From Hydrogenophaga sp. (lineage in GTDB: Bacteria; Pseudomonadota; Gammaproteobacteria; Burkholderiales; Burkholderiaceae_C): a DNA stretch of 40,558 nt. The stretch is from NCBI GenBank assembly GCA_020048405.1, contig JAIFMP010000102.1:1-40558 (forward strand), read 5' to 3'. A program made the translations under genes and the position numbers. Below are positions 1 through 8,596 of this stretch, piece after piece. Numbering within the stretch: the first letter of the stretch is position 1; every line of letters starts with the position of its first letter. Below the pieces are notes generated by a model. That model was not told where the DNA came from, ran no database searches, and worked only from the letters and a program-made list of their open reading frames with translations.

Positions 1-557
1 CCACCAACTCCACCAACACGTCAGGGGATATTGGCAAACTCAACAACGAGTATCAACAACTCAGTCAAGAAATTGGCCGCACCATGAGCGCAACCACTTT
101 CAACGGACAAGCAGTGCTTAATGGAAGTGCAAGCTATGACTTCCAAGTGGGTGCGAACTCTGCTGCAACCGACCGCATCACCGTGACATCGGGCAATATT
201 TCACTCAGTGGCAATACCGCGCTGAGTGCCGTCCTCAGCGGAGGAAGCAACTCTGGTTTGGTCACCGGCACTGCCGTCGACAACTCCGCCGTTATCGGTG
301 CCATTGACACTGCCATCTCAGCAGTTAACGACCGTCGTGCCACATTGGGTGCGGTGCAAAGCCGATTTGAAAACACCGTCTCCAACTTGCGCATCGCCGT
401 AGAAAACCAAGCTGCGGCTCGAGGACGCATCATGGATGCTGACTTTGCTGCCGAAACTGCCAATTTGAGCCGGTCGCAGATCCTGCAACAGGCCGGCACC
501 GCCATGATCGCCCAGGCCAATCAGTTGCCGCAGGGTGTGCTCAGCCTGCTGCGCTGA
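1..557 (+). CDS. fliC: Flagellin, C-terminal part (5' end outside the window)
   Basis: This is the C-terminal part of a flagellin, the secreted subunit that polymerises into the flagellar filament. The frame opens at position 3 and ends at TGA 555-557, and the N-terminal D0/D1 half lies beyond the left edge. What remains holds a short variable middle and the conserved C-terminal D1/D0 helices, including [40 protein letters not shown] and the end motif [14 protein letters not shown]. These stretches are almost identical to those of the flagellins at 756 and 2611, so it is one of at least three tandem paralogues. An ATG at 84 lies inside the conserved D1 region and is not a real start. The variable part is short, as in flagellins of about 285 residues that lack D2/D3 domains. 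Confidence 0.95.
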   Translation, partial: TNSTNTSGDIGKLNNEYQQLSQEIGRTMSATTFNGQAVLNGSASYDFQVGANSAATDRITVTSGNISLSGNTALSAVLSGGSNSGLVTGTAVDNSAVIGAIDTAISAVNDRRATLGAVQSRFENTVSNLRIAVENQAAARGRIMDADFAAETANLSRSQILQQAGTAMIAQANQLPQGVLSLLR

Positions 558-615
558 GGGCGCTTGGCATTGCGTAACCTCGCAATGCGCTACTCAAGTC
601 CTCAAAATGAGGCAC

Positions 616-645
616 AAAACCCCCGTTTATCGGGGGTTTTGCTTT
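616..645 (+). terminator. Intrinsic terminator after the first flagellin gene
   Basis: A stem AAAACCCCCG / CGGGGGTTTT with loop TTTAT is followed by GCTTTT. It lies 58 bases after the flagellin stop codon. The stem and loop closely resemble the terminator at 2472-2501. Confidence 0.85.
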
Positions 646-755
646 TCCGGTTTGCCCAAAAATTCACCTTACACCCGGTCAAAGTCTCGCGGAGGCATCA
701 GCCCCACCACCGAGGTGCCAACTGATCCCTATTTGATCGCTTAAGGAGAGTTTTC

Positions 756-1625
756 ATGGCCATGACCATCAACACCAATGCAATGTCGATGAACGCGCAA
801 CGCAATGCTGCAAACAATGCCACCAGCTTGGCAACCACCATGGCGCGGTTGTCGTCGGGCCTGCGTGTGAACAGTTCCAAGGACGACGCAGCGGGTTTGG
901 CAATTGCCGACCGGATGAACACCCAGGTGCGGGGCATGAACGTTGCCATCCGCAACGCCAATGACGGCATCTCGCTGGCGCAAACCGCTGAGGGCGGTTT
1001 GGCCAGCATCAACGATATGCTGCAACGCATGCGTGAACTGGCTGTGCAGGCCACCAACTCCACCAACACCACAGGTGCCAGTGGTGACATTGACAAATTG
1101 AACAACGAGTACGCTCAATTGAGAGATGAAGTGGGACGCACCATGAGCGCGACCACCTTCAACGGGTTGACTGTGTTGAATATCGCCACAGCAACGACCA
1201 ACGATTTGTCTTTCCAAGTAGGGGCCAACTCAGGCACAACAGACAGGATCACGGTGGCCGCAGCCAATCTTTCCCTGAGCGGCAATGCCGCGCTGACTGC
1301 TGTTCTGGGGGGTACTGGTAGCGCGCTGGCCACCGGGACAGCCGTCGACAATGCAGCCAACATCGGCGCCTTGGATGCGGCCATTTCCGCAGTTAACGAC
1401 CGCCGGGCCACTTTGGGCGCAGTACAAAGCCGATTTGAGCAAACCATTTCCAACTTGCGCATTGGCGTGGAAAACCAAGCTGCGGCTCGAGGACGCATCA
1501 TGGATGCTGACTTTGCCTCTGAAACCGCCAACCTGAGCCGATCGCAGATTTTGCAGCAGGCGGGCACTGCCATGATTGCTCAAGCCAACCAATTGCCGCA
1601 GAACGTCATGTCTTTGCTGCGCTGA
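756..1625 (+). CDS. fliC: Flagellin (second paralogue, complete)
   Basis: This is a complete flagellin of 289 residues, exported through the flagellar type III system and assembled into the filament. The N-terminus MAMTINTNAMSMNAQRN and the helix LSSGLRVNSSKDDAAGLAIA are the canonical D0/D1 signature, and the C-terminus [19 protein letters not shown] with the end NQLPQNVMSLLR is the matching partner. The middle (about residues 130-195) is the only part that clearly differs from the neighbouring flagellins and is rich in Thr, Ser, Asn and Ala. The start is supported by AAGGAG 7 bases upstream. The upstream gap of 198 bases holds the terminator of the previous gene, and I found no convincing sigma-28 promoter there. 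It is separately transcribed, since a stem-loop also follows it. Confidence 0.97.
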   Translation: MAMTINTNAMSMNAQRNAANNATSLATTMARLSSGLRVNSSKDDAAGLAIADRMNTQVRGMNVAIRNANDGISLAQTAEGGLASINDMLQRMRELAVQATNSTNTTGASGDIDKLNNEYAQLRDEVGRTMSATTFNGLTVLNIATATTNDLSFQVGANSGTTDRITVAAANLSLSGNAALTAVLGGTGSALATGTAVDNAANIGALDAAISAVNDRRATLGAVQSRFEQTISNLRIGVENQAAARGRIMDADFASETANLSRSQILQQAGTAMIAQANQLPQNVMSLLR

Positions 1626-1650
1626 TGGTGAAACATCTTTTCCCCTTGGC

Positions 1651-1688
1651 TCAGGCCCACCGATCCGCTCGCGGGTGGGTGGGCCTGA
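1651..1688 (+). terminator. Stem-loop after the second flagellin, possible terminator
   Basis: An 11-bp perfect inverted repeat (TCAGGCCCACC / GGTGGGCCTGA) lies 25 bases after the flagellin stop. It has no T-run after it, so it may stabilise the 3' end or terminate weakly rather than act as a classical intrinsic terminator. Confidence 0.5.
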
Positions 1689-1749
1689 TCGCTCGAGAGT
1701 GAACTGAAAATCACAGGGGCTTTAGCGGCCCCTTCCACAGGAACAACCC

Positions 1750-2445
1750 GTGCTGATCAAATACGAAGAACACCAACGCCTGTCCACCGAGTTGGAATTT
1801 CACCTCCTTCCTGGCATGGATCTGGTAGGAAACGGCGTTCTGTGCTCACCTTGTAAAGTGTTTCCACGGGTAACTTTGGGCCACAGTGACTTGGGCGGTC
1901 ATTCGTATATCGCGGCTGATGCTGAAGTGGCGTTTGCAAAGATTGGTAACTACACCTCAATTGCCTCGGGCTTTGTGATTGGACTGGGCCACCCGATGCA
2001 CTTGTTGACAGCAAGCCCCGTGGCGTGGCGGCCTTGGCTACCCAACTGTCCGTTTAAAGGCAGTGTCAATCACACTTATGAACAGACCAAAATTGGGTCA
2101 GATGTGTGGATTGGGGCAAAGGTCATAGTCAAAGCTGGGGTCACGATTGGCGACGGTGCCATCGTGGGTGCGGGCTCGGTCGTCACCCGCGACATTCCAC
2201 CGTTCACTGTGGCAGCAGGAAATCCTTGCAGAGTGCTTCGTGACAGGTTCACACCGGCTGTCATTGCCCGTATCGAGCAAACGTGCTGGTATGAATTTGA
2301 TTGGCGGCATGAATTTGTCGACTGGAGCAGCCCCGACTCGGCCCTTGACAGCATGGAGCGCGCACTGACTGAGGGCTTTAGCCGCAGTTTTAGGCGGTTT
2401 TTCTACAACGCCAGCGATACCGGCCTAGACCTGCAAGAAATTTAA
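1750..2445 (+). CDS. Left-handed beta-helix (hexapeptide repeat) O-acyltransferase
   Basis: The gene encodes 231 residues from a GTG start; AGGAA lies about 7 bases upstream. The protein shows the hexapeptide-repeat pattern of the CatB/LbetaH acyltransferase superfamily. One set of turns surrounds [14 protein letters not shown]. The second set (about residues 115-160) reads [20 protein letters not shown] then [18 protein letters not shown] and [13 protein letters not shown], the usual exit from the helix. GHPMH fits the place of the catalytic His loop in this family. Such enzymes transfer acetyl or other acyl groups from CoA to sugars or antibiotics. Because it sits between two flagellin genes and upstream of a glycosyltransferase, acylation of the flagellin glycan is the likely role, but that is inference. 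A small stem-loop (1715-1733) sits just before the start region. Confidence 0.85.
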   Translation: MLIKYEEHQRLSTELEFHLLPGMDLVGNGVLCSPCKVFPRVTLGHSDLGGHSYIAADAEVAFAKIGNYTSIASGFVIGLGHPMHLLTASPVAWRPWLPNCPFKGSVNHTYEQTKIGSDVWIGAKVIVKAGVTIGDGAIVGAGSVVTRDIPPFTVAAGNPCRVLRDRFTPAVIARIEQTCWYEFDWRHEFVDWSSPDSALDSMERALTEGFSRSFRRFFYNASDTGLDLQEI

Positions 2446-2471
2446 GCGCAGCAACAGAAAAAACGCCCACA

Positions 2472-2501
2472 AAGCCCCGTTTATCGGGGCTTAAGTTTTT
2501 T
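2472..2501 (+). terminator. Intrinsic terminator after the acyltransferase gene
   Basis: The stem AAGCCCCG / CGGGGCTT has the loop TTTAT and is followed by a T-run at 2496-2501. The core CCCCGTTTATCGGGG also occurs in the terminator at 616-645, so one copy may derive from the other by duplication of the flagellin unit. Confidence 0.85.
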
Positions 2502-2610
2502 GTGCAATCGAAATAATTGTCTTCAACACCCGGTTACCTTGGTTGGTCAATTGCTCCGAACGGACCGAGTGGATTGAGCAACCCATTTTTGATCACTCCA
2601 GGAGTCCCAG

Positions 2611-3465
2611 ATGTCAATGACCATCAATACCAATGCAATGTCGCTGAATGCGCAGCGCAATACCGCAAACAACAGCATCAGTTTGGCGACGACCATGGCA
2701 CGTCTGTCGTCTGGACTGCGTGTGAACAGCGCCAAGGACGATGCAGCAGGCTTAGCGATTGCCGACCGCATGAATACCCAAGTGCGGGGCATGAACGTCG
2801 CTATCCGCAACGCCAATGACGGCATCTCGTTAGCACAAACTGCCGAGGGAGGGTTGGCAAGCATGAACGACATGCTCCAGCGCATGCGTGAGTTGGCGGT
2901 GCAAGCCATCAACGCGACAAACACCACAGGTGACTTGGCGAAGCTCAACAATGAGTACACCGAGCTTGCATCTGAATTGGCCCGCACGATCAGTTCCACC
3001 ACCTTCAACGGACAAGCAGTGCTCAATGGAAACGCAGCCTATGACTTCCAAGTGGGTGCGAACTCTGGCACTGAGAACCGAGTCACCATTGCGGCTGCTT
3101 CCATTTCAGTTACGGGAAGCAACCTGACAGCAGTGGTCAGCGGCGGCACCACCGCATCCGCCTTGGACACTGTAAGCAACGTAGGCAACTCCAGCCAACT
3201 GAGTGCTTTGGATGCCGCTATATCAGCCGTCAACGACCGTCGCGCCACTCTGGGCGCAGTCCAAAGTCGATTTGAACAGACCATTGCGAATTTGCGCATC
3301 GCGGTTGAGAACCAGGCTGCTGCGCGTGGGCGCATCATGGACGCTGACTTTGCAGCAGAAACAGCCAATCTCAGCCGGGCGCAAATCTTGCAGCAGGCAG
3401 GCACCGCGATGATCGCACAGGCCAACCAACAGCCTCAAAACGTCATGCGATTGCTGCAGAGTTGA
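2611..3465 (+). CDS. fliC: Flagellin (third paralogue, complete)
   Basis: This complete flagellin of 284 residues starts at an ATG with CAGGAG about 5 bases upstream. The N-terminal block (MSMTINTNAMSLNAQRN, LSSGLRVNSAKDDAAGLAIA) and the C-terminal block ([40 protein letters not shown]) match the other two paralogues. The variable stretch, about residues 125-195, is distinct, and the stop is preceded by LLQS instead of LLR. Parts of the middle ([18 protein letters not shown]) are closer to the truncated first flagellin than to the second, which suggests past recombination or gene conversion among the copies. A strong terminator follows at once, so it is probably a single-gene unit. Confidence 0.97.
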   Translation: MSMTINTNAMSLNAQRNTANNSISLATTMARLSSGLRVNSAKDDAAGLAIADRMNTQVRGMNVAIRNANDGISLAQTAEGGLASMNDMLQRMRELAVQAINATNTTGDLAKLNNEYTELASELARTISSTTFNGQAVLNGNAAYDFQVGANSGTENRVTIAAASISVTGSNLTAVVSGGTTASALDTVSNVGNSSQLSALDAAISAVNDRRATLGAVQSRFEQTIANLRIAVENQAAARGRIMDADFAAETANLSRAQILQQAGTAMIAQANQQPQNVMRLLQS

Positions 3466-3486
3466 CAGATCCCCACCATTCAACGG

Positions 3487-3519
3487 GCCACCCAGGGTTT
3501 CCTGTGGTGGCATTTTTTT
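3487..3519 (+). terminator. Intrinsic terminator after the third flagellin gene
   Basis: The stem GCCACC plus CAGG pairs with CCTG plus GGTGGC around the loop GTTT, with one bulged T, and is followed by seven T at 3513-3519. It separates the flagellin gene from the glycosyltransferase gene. Confidence 0.85.
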
Positions 3520-3564
3520 GGTGGCAGCACGACGTTGATACACAATGTCAGCGATGGAGCACCC

Positions 3565-6500
3565 ATGAGCACATTTGTCTACGAAGTTTCCCCTTATTAC
3601 ATTTCAGCCCCCATCAGCCTGGACGAAGGGCATGAGGCCACGTGGCAATTGCACGTGCTTTGTAGTATTCTGAATCAAGCAGGTTACTCTGCATATTTGC
3701 TTGATGCGCCCAAAACAGATGGCCGACTTTGGACCCCCACGCTGACAGCGCAGCAAATGGCTGCGCACTGCTTGGCGAACACCCATCCCATTTCAATCGC
3801 GCAAGCGCAAACCACAGAGCTCTCTCCTCGCCCCGGACTGCAAGTTTCGTTTTTTTCCGAGTTCTCGAATCCAAATGCAGAATGGGGCCAAGGGAGCACG
3901 CTGCAATTTGAATTGCCTGGGCCTGTACCGGGGTCCACCATCCAGAAACAACTCGCTATTCACCTGCCGTGGGTCGATGCCGAACTGTTCAGCGTACCTC
4001 CGTCAGATACGCTGCGCACGGGAGAGCTGGTCTACACCGGGCGTTTGCCTGAACTGAATCAAAAACCCTTGGCACAGCACAGTGACCTGATTGACCTCTC
4101 GCAGCATGTGGAGGTGCCTTTATCACCGGCTGAGCGAGTCCAAGCGCTGAAGCAGGCAACTACGCTGTATGCCTACGCAAAAAGCGCCATCACCACCGAA
4201 GCGCGCCTTTGCGGCTGTGAAGTGGTTTACATCGCCAATGATTACCTTCTGCAAACACCACCGACCCACCCCATCGATACACGAGGGTGCTTTTTTGGGT
4301 TGGACAAGGTGCCCATGCATGCAAATCAAACCGTCCACGCGCAGCAGTTTGCGTCCGACTATTTGGCTCATACAAGCGAACAGTCAGGCTCGCTGAACCA
4401 TTTCATTGAACTGACACAACGCGCAGCGAAGTCACTCGCAGATGAACAAGTTTGGCTGACAACGCACAAGGAGCGCTTGGACAACTGGCTGCCCGGGCTC
4501 ACACAGAACAAGGCAAGCCAAGCTGACCTGTCTGGGTACAAACGCCTTGCAGAAAGTTATGCGGTGTGGACGCAAAGAGCCACGCTGCGTGAAGTGCATG
4601 CAGATATTTACGCGGAACACTTGGCACGTGGTCATGTGACCAGCGTGCCTGTCCATGTCTTTGCCCATGGAAGGACTATGGAAGAACTGGCGGCTACGCT
4701 GGACGACTTGGCCGCTGGCTGGCTGCAGGCAAGTGAAATCGTGGTGCACGCCCCCTACGCCCCCCCCATCGCCGCTGAAGAATTGGGTTCGGGCATGATC
4801 TGGCTGCTTGAGTCTTACCAGGTCGGGCCAGGTGCCACATCCTGGACGAGCGATGCTGCACAGTGTGTCTTGGTGGACGCAGGCACACGACTGGAGCCAC
4901 ACAGCATTTTGGAACTTATGCTGACAGCGGGTGCCAAGCCATTTGCAAGCGTTGTGTGCGCTGCTGAGGACATGCCGGGCCCAACTGGCGCGCGCATACC
5001 CTTTTTCAAAGGGACCGGTCACTTGGAGTGGTTAAGACACACCAACTACCTGGGTGGCTTAGTGGCGGTGAACACCGCCGCTTGGCTGGAGCTGCCCGAC
5101 ACACAAGACTATGTGTCAGCTTACCGTCTTGCCATGGCCGCCACCGCTGCCCGCGGAGCAACCGGGTTGGCGTACGCAGACAAGGTTCTCTCGCATGCGC
5201 CAGCGCGATTGCCAGAAGGCCGTGAAAAATTGGAGCTGGCAGTGGCGCAGGACGTTTTAGGCCAGTACCTGCCTGGCACACAGGTGCATCCCACCGACAT
5301 ACTGGGTTGTTGGGAAGTTCGCTACAGCGACTTGACGACCGAGCCCGTCTCCTTGCTTGTACCCACAGGCAAAGAGTTGGGCTACTTGCGCTCTCTGTTA
5401 GCCTCGGTCCAGGCCTACGGTGGTGGTGTGATCAACGACATCATTTTGCTGGTGCAACCGGATGATCTCGCTGCATCACAAAGCATGCTGGCATCGATGA
5501 CATCTGGTGAAACCCCCATTGCAACCCGAGTTATCACCACCGAAGCGGGGGCGTACAACCACGCGCGCACCCTCAACAAAGGACTGGCTACCGCAGACAA
5601 CGAGCTGGTGCTGGTGTGCGATGACGATGTGGAGCTGATCGAAAAGGGCTGTATCGAACAAATGCGTCGGCTGTTCAGCGTTACAGACATTGCGATGGTT
5701 GCGCCGCGCCTGGTTTTGCAGGTGGGCAACAAACCCATGCTGATGAGCGGCCCTTGTGTGAGCGGAGCTGGAGCGGAGTTGCTACCGTATGTTGGCGAGC
5801 AACAGTGGATCACCGAAAAAGGGCAGTTCAATCGGCTGCAAACCCCGCAAGACGTGACAGGCGCAACAGGCTCTTGCTTCATGACACGCAAATCGGTTGC
5901 CAGAGCCGTCGGTGGATGGGACGAAACCAACACCGCACTGTTCCAAAGCGTGACCGATTTCGGATACAGACTTCTCGGTGCGGGGATGCGCATCGTCTGG
6001 ACACCTTCTGCCAGCGTGCTGCACGCGGGCGGTGCAACACTTCGCAGTGTCAGGCGAGATCACAAAGCGGACATCGCCCATGCACACCAAGCACTGTCTG
6101 AGAAAGAATACTTGGCCAAACATTGGCTGTCACGTCTACCGGCTGGCGGTTTGTACAGCCGCCATTTGTCCGCCCTCAAGGCCCACACGCTTGACTCAGA
6201 CCTAGTCGTTGACTGGGAACCCACCCGAAATGAGAGACCAAAGGTACTGGCTCAACCCATTTCCAGTGGATCAGGCCAGTATCGGGTGGTGGAGCCGTTG
6301 GACAGCCTTCAAAACCACAGTCTGGCGCTGACCTGTTTGGTGAACCCGGTTGCCAAGAAAACACGCCGGGTGTTGACCTCGATGGATGTTGTTCGCTCCA
6401 AGCCCGACCGGGTGTTGGTGCAGCACTCCATCGGTGATGAAGACATTGCAAATCTGAAGGCCATCAAGGCTGCATGTCCCAACACGTTTGTGATTCAACT

Positions 6501-7236
6501 GATGGACGATTTGTCGTCTGATTTGCCAAAATCTCATCCAGGGCATGTTCAAGGCCAGCGCATGAGTCATTCCAGAACCCTGGATGCCCTGTCACTGAGT
6601 GACAGACTGCTGGTGTCCACTCAACCCCTGGCTGATTACTACCGGGAATTCTGCCCTGATGTGAGAGTGGTTCCAAACGCGTTGGATAGCCACTATTGGG
6701 GTTCTCACTTTCGCCCTGCACCCAATCGGGAGCGGTTGCGCGTTGGCTGGGCAGGAGCGGCACAACATCTTGGAGACCTCAAACTGATAGAGCCGGTGAT
6801 TGCTGAGTTGGCTTCCGAGGTGGATTTTGTTTTCATGGGCATGTGCCCCAAAGAAATCCGACCGTATATCAAAGAATTTCACTCCTTTGTGTCGTACAAG
6901 GACTACCCAGCCAAACTCGCCAGCTTGGATTTGGACATTGCGCTGGCCCCGCTTGAGGACAACCCATTCAATGCCTGCAAAAGCAACTTGCGCTTGCTGG
7001 AATACGGTGCGATGGGGTGGCCAGTGGTGTGCTCTGATGTGTACCCCTTTCGCACCTCTGCCCCACCCGTGACCCGGGTGGGGACCGATCCCAACGCATG
7101 GGTTGATGCGATACGAAGCCTGATGGGCAATCAATCGCTGAGGGCAGAGCGAGGACTTGCACTCAACCAATGGCTCCAACAACACTTCCTGCTGGAAAAT
7201 CAAACCCAAGTGTGGTTTAGCGCAATTTTTGACTGA
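3565..7236 (+). CDS. Giant multi-domain glycosyltransferase (GT-B / degenerate GT2 / GT2 / GT-B), probable flagellin glycan synthesis
   Basis: The gene encodes 1223 residues from ATG 3565 (GGAG 5 bases upstream); an in-frame TTG at 3535 overlaps no better ribosome site. Four modules can be seen. Residues 1-250 resemble a GT-B half, ending in YAYAKSAITTEARLCGCEVV. Residues 355-560 have a GT-A/GT2 layout (VHVFAHGRTMEELAATL, QCVLVDAGTRLEP, LGGLVAVN), but the acidic DxD site reads DAG. Residues 590-825 are a canonical family-2 domain with VSLLVPTGKELGYLRSLL, the CDDDVELI metal site at about 685-689 and the acceptor-side motif GGWDE. Residues 900-1223 are a GT-B domain with VVPNALDS, VGWAGAAQHLGD and NLRLLEYGAMGWPVVCSD. 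It would build a glycan from nucleotide sugars in the cytoplasm. Its place after three flagellins points to flagellin glycosylation; O-antigen work is the alternative. Confidence 0.85.
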   Translation: MSTFVYEVSPYYISAPISLDEGHEATWQLHVLCSILNQAGYSAYLLDAPKTDGRLWTPTLTAQQMAAHCLANTHPISIAQAQTTELSPRPGLQVSFFSEFSNPNAEWGQGSTLQFELPGPVPGSTIQKQLAIHLPWVDAELFSVPPSDTLRTGELVYTGRLPELNQKPLAQHSDLIDLSQHVEVPLSPAERVQALKQATTLYAYAKSAITTEARLCGCEVVYIANDYLLQTPPTHPIDTRGCFFGLDKVPMHANQTVHAQQFASDYLAHTSEQSGSLNHFIELTQRAAKSLADEQVWLTTHKERLDNWLPGLTQNKASQADLSGYKRLAESYAVWTQRATLREVHADIYAEHLARGHVTSVPVHVFAHGRTMEELAATLDDLAAGWLQASEIVVHAPYAPPIAAEELGSGMIWLLESYQVGPGATSWTSDAAQCVLVDAGTRLEPHSILELMLTAGAKPFASVVCAAEDMPGPTGARIPFFKGTGHLEWLRHTNYLGGLVAVNTAAWLELPDTQDYVSAYRLAMAATAARGATGLAYADKVLSHAPARLPEGREKLELAVAQDVLGQYLPGTQVHPTDILGCWEVRYSDLTTEPVSLLVPTGKELGYLRSLLASVQAYGGGVINDIILLVQPDDLAASQSMLASMTSGETPIATRVITTEAGAYNHARTLNKGLATADNELVLVCDDDVELIEKGCIEQMRRLFSVTDIAMVAPRLVLQVGNKPMLMSGPCVSGAGAELLPYVGEQQWITEKGQFNRLQTPQDVTGATGSCFMTRKSVARAVGGWDETNTALFQSVTDFGYRLLGAGMRIVWTPSASVLHAGGATLRSVRRDHKADIAHAHQALSEKEYLAKHWLSRLPAGGLYSRHLSALKAHTLDSDLVVDWEPTRNERPKVLAQPISSGSGQYRVVEPLDSLQNHSLALTCLVNPVAKKTRRVLTSMDVVRSKPDRVLVQHSIGDEDIANLKAIKAACPNTFVIQLMDDLSSDLPKSHPGHVQGQRMSHSRTLDALSLSDRLLVSTQPLADYYREFCPDVRVVPNALDSHYWGSHFRPAPNRERLRVGWAGAAQHLGDLKLIEPVIAELASEVDFVFMGMCPKEIRPYIKEFHSFVSYKDYPAKLASLDLDIALAPLEDNPFNACKSNLRLLEYGAMGWPVVCSDVYPFRTSAPPVTRVGTDPNAWVDAIRSLMGNQSLRAERGLALNQWLQQHFLLENQTQVWFSAIFD

Positions 7237-7254
7237 CCCCAACCCCATACAGCC

Positions 7255-8043
7255 ATGAACACCACCCCGCTGCCTCAGTTGCCTCCTTTGTCGATGGACC
7301 AACACATCAACTACGCTACCCACACATCTTGGGGGATCAGTGACCCTGTGCGCTTTCACCAGTTGATGGAAGAGGCGCGATCATTGGTCACCGGTGGGTA
7401 CTACTTGGGCGACAACCTGTTCACGTGGCTGCGCAACAACTCGGCTTTTGAAGACGCGGCATTTACCCAGTCACTCAACAACAACGCACTGAACGCATCG
7501 GATCAAGCCATTGCGTGGCGCCGCTACATACTGGCCTGCGCGGCCTGTCATGCAGTTCACTTGGATGGTGACTTCGTGGAGTGTGGTGTGTATTTGGGGA
7601 CAGGCGTGAAGACCATCATTGATTACTTTGGTCAATCAGAGTTCAAGCCCACTTTTTGGGGTTACGACACCTTTGACTATCACCCCACCGCAGGACACGG
7701 CTTCTCGGAACAACGCGAGGGCCTGTATGAAAAAGTGCTGGAGCGCTTTGCCAGCTACCCACAGGTCAAAATGGTCAAAGGTTTTTTGCCCGATGCCTTT
7801 GAATTGGGTTGTCCCGAACGCGTGGCATACCTGCACATCGATCTGAACAACGCCCCGGGAGAAATAGCAACCTTGGATCACCTGTGGGACAAGCTGGTCC
7901 CCGGTGCCATCGTGGTCTTGGATGACTACGAGTGGGCAGGTATTTACCGTGAACAAAAACGCCAAGAAGACCTCTGGTTCCAGGCCCGAGGCTACCGCGT
8001 TTTCCCTCTGCCTACCGGCCAAGGCATTGTGTTGAAACGCTGA
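7255..8043 (+). CDS. TylF/MycF-type SAM-dependent O-methyltransferase
   Basis: The protein has 262 residues. The SAM-binding glycine motif is DFVECGVYLGTG (106-117), followed by a conserved GYDTFDYHP. HIDLNNAPGEIATLDHLWDK at 194-213 and the metal-type acidic pair in VVLDDYEW (223-224) are characteristic of the TylF/MycF sugar O-methyltransferase family, which uses Mg2+ and methylates sugar hydroxyls. The start is 18 bases after the glycosyltransferase stop and has no clear ribosome site, so translational coupling with that gene is likely. With the acyltransferase at 1750 it would decorate the glycan built by the large transferase. The substrate is inferred from context only. Confidence 0.82.
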   Translation: MNTTPLPQLPPLSMDQHINYATHTSWGISDPVRFHQLMEEARSLVTGGYYLGDNLFTWLRNNSAFEDAAFTQSLNNNALNASDQAIAWRRYILACAACHAVHLDGDFVECGVYLGTGVKTIIDYFGQSEFKPTFWGYDTFDYHPTAGHGFSEQREGLYEKVLERFASYPQVKMVKGFLPDAFELGCPERVAYLHIDLNNAPGEIATLDHLWDKLVPGAIVVLDDYEWAGIYREQKRQEDLWFQARGYRVFPLPTGQGIVLKR

Positions 8044-8121
8044 CCTTTGGCCCTTAGACCAAATTAGCCTAGCATCCTCGAACAGAACGGGTATGGCCCG
8101 CCAATTCACCGCATTGGGCAC

Positions 8122-8148
8122 TCAACTGAAAGCGAATATGGCCGATAA
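8122..8148 (+). promoter_or_regulatory. Sigma-28 (FliA) promoter for fliST
   Basis: The sequence is TCAA (8122-8125), exactly 15 bases, then GCCGATAA (8141-8148), which matches the FliA pattern TAAA-N15-GCCGATAA except for one base in the -35 element. Transcription would start near 8155, 28 bases before the chosen fliS start codon. Confidence 0.85.
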
Positions 8149-8182
8149 ATCCAGTATCAAGTCAAAAAAACTGGAAAGTAAC

Positions 8183-8596
8183 ATGTTTCTATCAGTCAGC
8201 TCACGAGCCGCCTCTGCATACAGCAGCGTAGCGGTTGATGCACGGGTCAGTGTGGCATCCCCGCACGAGCTCATTACCATGTTGTTTGATGGCCTCTTGG
8301 AGTCATTGGCTGGCGCCCAAGGCGCCATGAAAAGACATGACACTGCCGCCAAAGGAAAAGCCGTCAACAAATGTATTCTGCTGCTTGGAGAAGGGCTGAA
8401 AGGTGGCCTCTCGCCACAGGGAGGGGAGCTCAGTCAGAACCTCAACAACTTGTACGACTACTGCATTCTGAGGTTGACGCAGGCCAATCTGAATAATGAT
8501 GAAGAAGCCATCGAGGAAGTTCGCAGCCTGGTCGTGACGGTGGCAGATAGCTGGAAAAACATCAGCCACACTGAACAAGGGGACCGCAATGCTTGA
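8183..8596 (+). CDS. fliS: Flagellin export chaperone FliS
   Basis: FliS binds the C-terminal helix of newly made flagellin in the cytoplasm and keeps it unpolymerised until export. The chosen start gives 137 residues, the normal family length, with the typical opening SRAASAYSSVAVDARVSVAS followed by PHELITMLFDGLLESLAGAQ and LYDYCILRLTQANLNND. An in-frame ATG at 8093 is excluded because it lies upstream of the sigma-28 promoter; GGAAAG precedes ATG 8183. The last eight bases overlap fliT. In most related bacteria fliD sits directly upstream of fliS; here a methyltransferase does. Confidence 0.93.
   Translation: MFLSVSSRAASAYSSVAVDARVSVASPHELITMLFDGLLESLAGAQGAMKRHDTAAKGKAVNKCILLLGEGLKGGLSPQGGELSQNLNNLYDYCILRLTQANLNNDEEAIEEVRSLVVTVADSWKNISHTEQGDRNA

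Noticed and set aside
619-660. CCCGATAA on the minus strand resembling a sigma-28 -10 element
   Set aside because: It is part of the terminator stem, and the upstream A-rich box is off by one base in spacing.
641-755. TCAAAG element upstream of the second flagellin as a sigma-28 -35 box
   Set aside because: Fifteen bases downstream the sequence is TCAGCCCC, which does not resemble GCCGATAA.
3535-3564. Upstream TTG start for the large glycosyltransferase
   Set aside because: ATG 3565 has a better start codon and GGAG at suitable distance; the extra ten residues lie right after the terminator.
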